In this document: piece after piece, positions 6,723 through 7,591 of the stretch
Layout of the letters: the number at the start of each line of letters is the position of its first letter
How positions within the stretch are numbered: the first letter of the stretch is position 1
Source of the DNA: Draconibacterium orientale
GTDB taxonomy: Bacteria; Bacteroidota; Bacteroidia; Bacteroidales; JAADGE01
Direction: 5' to 3'
Assembly (NCBI GenBank): GCA_020718265.1
Contig: DYSM01000142.1
Location: 1-7,591 of the forward strand
DNA length: 7,591 bases
Notes under the pieces: generated by a model
The model's input: only the letters and a program-made list of their open reading frames with translations
The model's database searches: none
Told to the model about the DNA's origin: nothing
Translations under genes and position numbers: made by a program

Positions 6723-6793
6723 ACGCAGATTTTACGAATGCAAGCTCGCGGATGACACTAAATTCGCGAAACAAATCCGTTTAATCCGCGTTC
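6723..6793. repeat. diverged single member of the dispersed hairpin repeat family
   Basis: The segment carries the same building blocks as the array at the window start. GCGGATGACAC (6748-6758) parallels the right arm of the 97-bp unit (CACGGATGACAC), and 6774-6793 matches the unit's left arm at 15 of 20 positions, including the closing GTTC. CGCAGATTTTACGAA near 6724 parallels CACAGATTTTACAGA. Order and spacing differ from the tandem array. The arms CGCGGAT (6747-6753) and ATCCGCG (6784-6790) are a perfect 7-bp inverted repeat with a 30-nt loop. The hairpin follows thyA and may stabilise or end its transcript, although no T-run follows. Confidence 0.65.
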
Positions 6794-6807
6794 TTATTGT
6801 TTAAGCA

Positions 6808-6850
6808 GTGCCAAAATTCAAACTCATTATTCAAACTAAAACTTTGGCAC
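6808..6850. promoter_or_regulatory. inverted repeat with nested direct repeats upstream of the PrsW gene
   Basis: GTGCCAAA (6808-6815) and TTTGGCAC (6843-6850) form a perfect 8-bp inverted repeat. Inside it, ATTCAAACT occurs twice (6816-6824 and 6829-6837) with a 13-bp period. The right arm overlaps AAACTTTG (6839-6846), one base away from the Bacteroidota -7 consensus, which would give a leader of about 35 nt. This could be an operator and promoter region, but I cannot name a regulator. There is no T-tract, so it does not look like a terminator. Confidence 0.35.
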
Positions 6851-6887
6851 GAAAAATGCCTCAATTTTAGCAAGATATACCAATGTT

Positions 6888-7591
6888 ATGGAACTCCTGT
6901 TTTTTGTAGCTCTTGCCCCGATTTTTCTCATCGGACTTTACATTTACCGCCGCGATAAATACGAACGCGAACCTGTCGGATTGCTGTTTCGCGCGTTGCT
7001 GGCGGGCGGATTGTCCGTCATTCCGATTCTGTTTTTGGAAATCGGTTTAGGAAATTATTGGATAAATAAATTCGGCGAAGGCGCCGTAACCCTGTCGAGT
7101 GCGGCTTACGATGCGTTTGTTGTTGCCTCATTTTCAGAAGAATTGTTCAAGCTTTTGGCTGTGTTTCTGTTTTTTTGGCGAAACAAAAATTTCAACGAAC
7201 GTATGGACGGTATTGTGTATGCGGCATTCGTATCGCTTGGCTTTGCGCTGGTGGAAAATGTGCTTTACGTGTTCCAAAACGGTATGCCTACCGGCATTCT
7301 GCGCGCCTTTACAGCGGTTCCCTTGCACGCAGTTACGGGCATCGTGATGGGATTTTTCCTCGGATTTGCAAAACTTTCGGCAAACAAACGCACTGCAAAT
7401 TTGCTTGCAGCCTTTTTCGTCCCGTTTCTCATTCACGGATTTTACGATTTTATGATCATGTCGCAAAACGGTATTTTGCTGTTGTTGTTTGTTCCGTTTA
7501 TAGTTTTTATGATTATTTTCGGCATCAAAAAAATTCGCGCACATGCCGAATCTTCGCCGTTTAATCCTAAAAATCAGCAAGATACGCCGCC
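6888..7591 (+). CDS. PrsW-family intramembrane metalloprotease (3' end beyond the window)
   Basis: The frame from the ATG at 6888 stays open to the window end, giving 234 residues with no stop codon yet. It belongs to the PrsW (M82) group of membrane-embedded zinc proteases; B. subtilis PrsW makes the first cut in anti-sigma factor RsiW. Visible motifs are RRDKYEREP (21-29) after the first membrane segment, SEELFKLL (83-90, with E84/E85 and K88), VSLGFALVENVLYV (115-128, with E123/N124), H147 in PLHAVTGIVMG, and HGFYDF (183-188, with H183 and D187). At least six hydrophobic segments are seen (about 2-20, 33-53, 75-97, 108-130, 146-162, 171-190, 196-213). The charged tail (RAHAESSPFNPK) suggests the end is close. 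Its substrate is unknown and no sigma or anti-sigma gene is in view. It is probably transcribed separately from thyA, given the 180-bp gap. Confidence 0.88.
   Translation, partial: MELLFFVALAPIFLIGLYIYRRDKYEREPVGLLFRALLAGGLSVIPILFLEIGLGNYWINKFGEGAVTLSSAAYDAFVVASFSEELFKLLAVFLFFWRNKNFNERMDGIVYAAFVSLGFALVENVLYVFQNGMPTGILRAFTAVPLHAVTGIVMGFFLGFAKLSANKRTANLLAAFFVPFLIHGFYDFMIMSQNGILLLLFVPFIVFMIIFGIKKIRAHAESSPFNPKNQQDTP

Noticed and set aside
6713..6734. Short GCGT/ACGC stem followed by AGATTTT as a thyA terminator
   Set aside because: A four-base stem and a short T-run are too weak to call. The repeat hairpin just downstream is a better candidate for the transcript end.
6883..6885. Upstream ATG as the start of the PrsW gene
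   Set aside because: It is in a different frame from the protease. The ATG at 6888 is in frame and directly precedes the first hydrophobic segment.
7134..7580. 148-codon open frame on the - strand and 129- and 82-codon frames on the + strand in the same region
   Set aside because: All overlap the PrsW frame, which carries all the family motifs. The other frames are Cys/Arg/His/Lys-rich and show no domain, as expected of shadow frames.

Overview
The window looks like a chromosomal segment from a member of the Bacteroidota. It is fairly AT-rich and all its genes lie on the + strand. No Shine-Dalgarno sequences are visible; A/T-rich stretches precede the start codons. Two -7 elements match the Bacteroidota consensus TAnnTTTG. 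The protein families also fit the phylum: a DUF4143-type AAA ATPase, a Porin_10-like outer-membrane barrel, and a signal peptide ending in A-Q. Genus cannot be read from this sequence.

The left part (1-1800) looks accessory. It starts inside a 97-bp tandem repeat whose units can fold into hairpins (two near-identical copies and a third, decayed partial one). An ATPase with a DUF4143-type C-terminal domain follows (350-1630). Next comes a 38-codon remnant (1678-1794) that resembles the start of an Rpn/PD-(D/E)XK 'putative transposase' protein. The ATPase and the remnant are preceded by almost the same 26-nt promoter and leader.

The middle part (1819-6707) is a tight same-strand cluster that is probably one operon: type II NADH:quinone dehydrogenase, putative Porin_10 outer-membrane protein, cation diffusion facilitator (probable zinc exporter) and thymidylate synthase. 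The gaps are about 35, 6 and 3 bp. The members belong to different pathways (respiration, outer-membrane permeability, metal efflux, dTMP synthesis), so the link is more likely shared expression than one pathway. The NADH dehydrogenase gene has a run of 14 A near its 5' end, and losing one A would create a stop codon at once.

The right part (6708-7591) holds a diverged member of the same dispersed repeat family. It is followed by an inverted repeat with nested direct repeats and then by a PrsW-type intramembrane metalloprotease gene that runs off the window end. I found no tRNA, rRNA, CRISPR array, complete insertion sequence or replication origin. I also see no clear evidence of a new multi-gene system. 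The most interesting signals are the shared repeat family, the poly-A tract, the gene remnant with its intact promoter, and the structured region upstream of PrsW.
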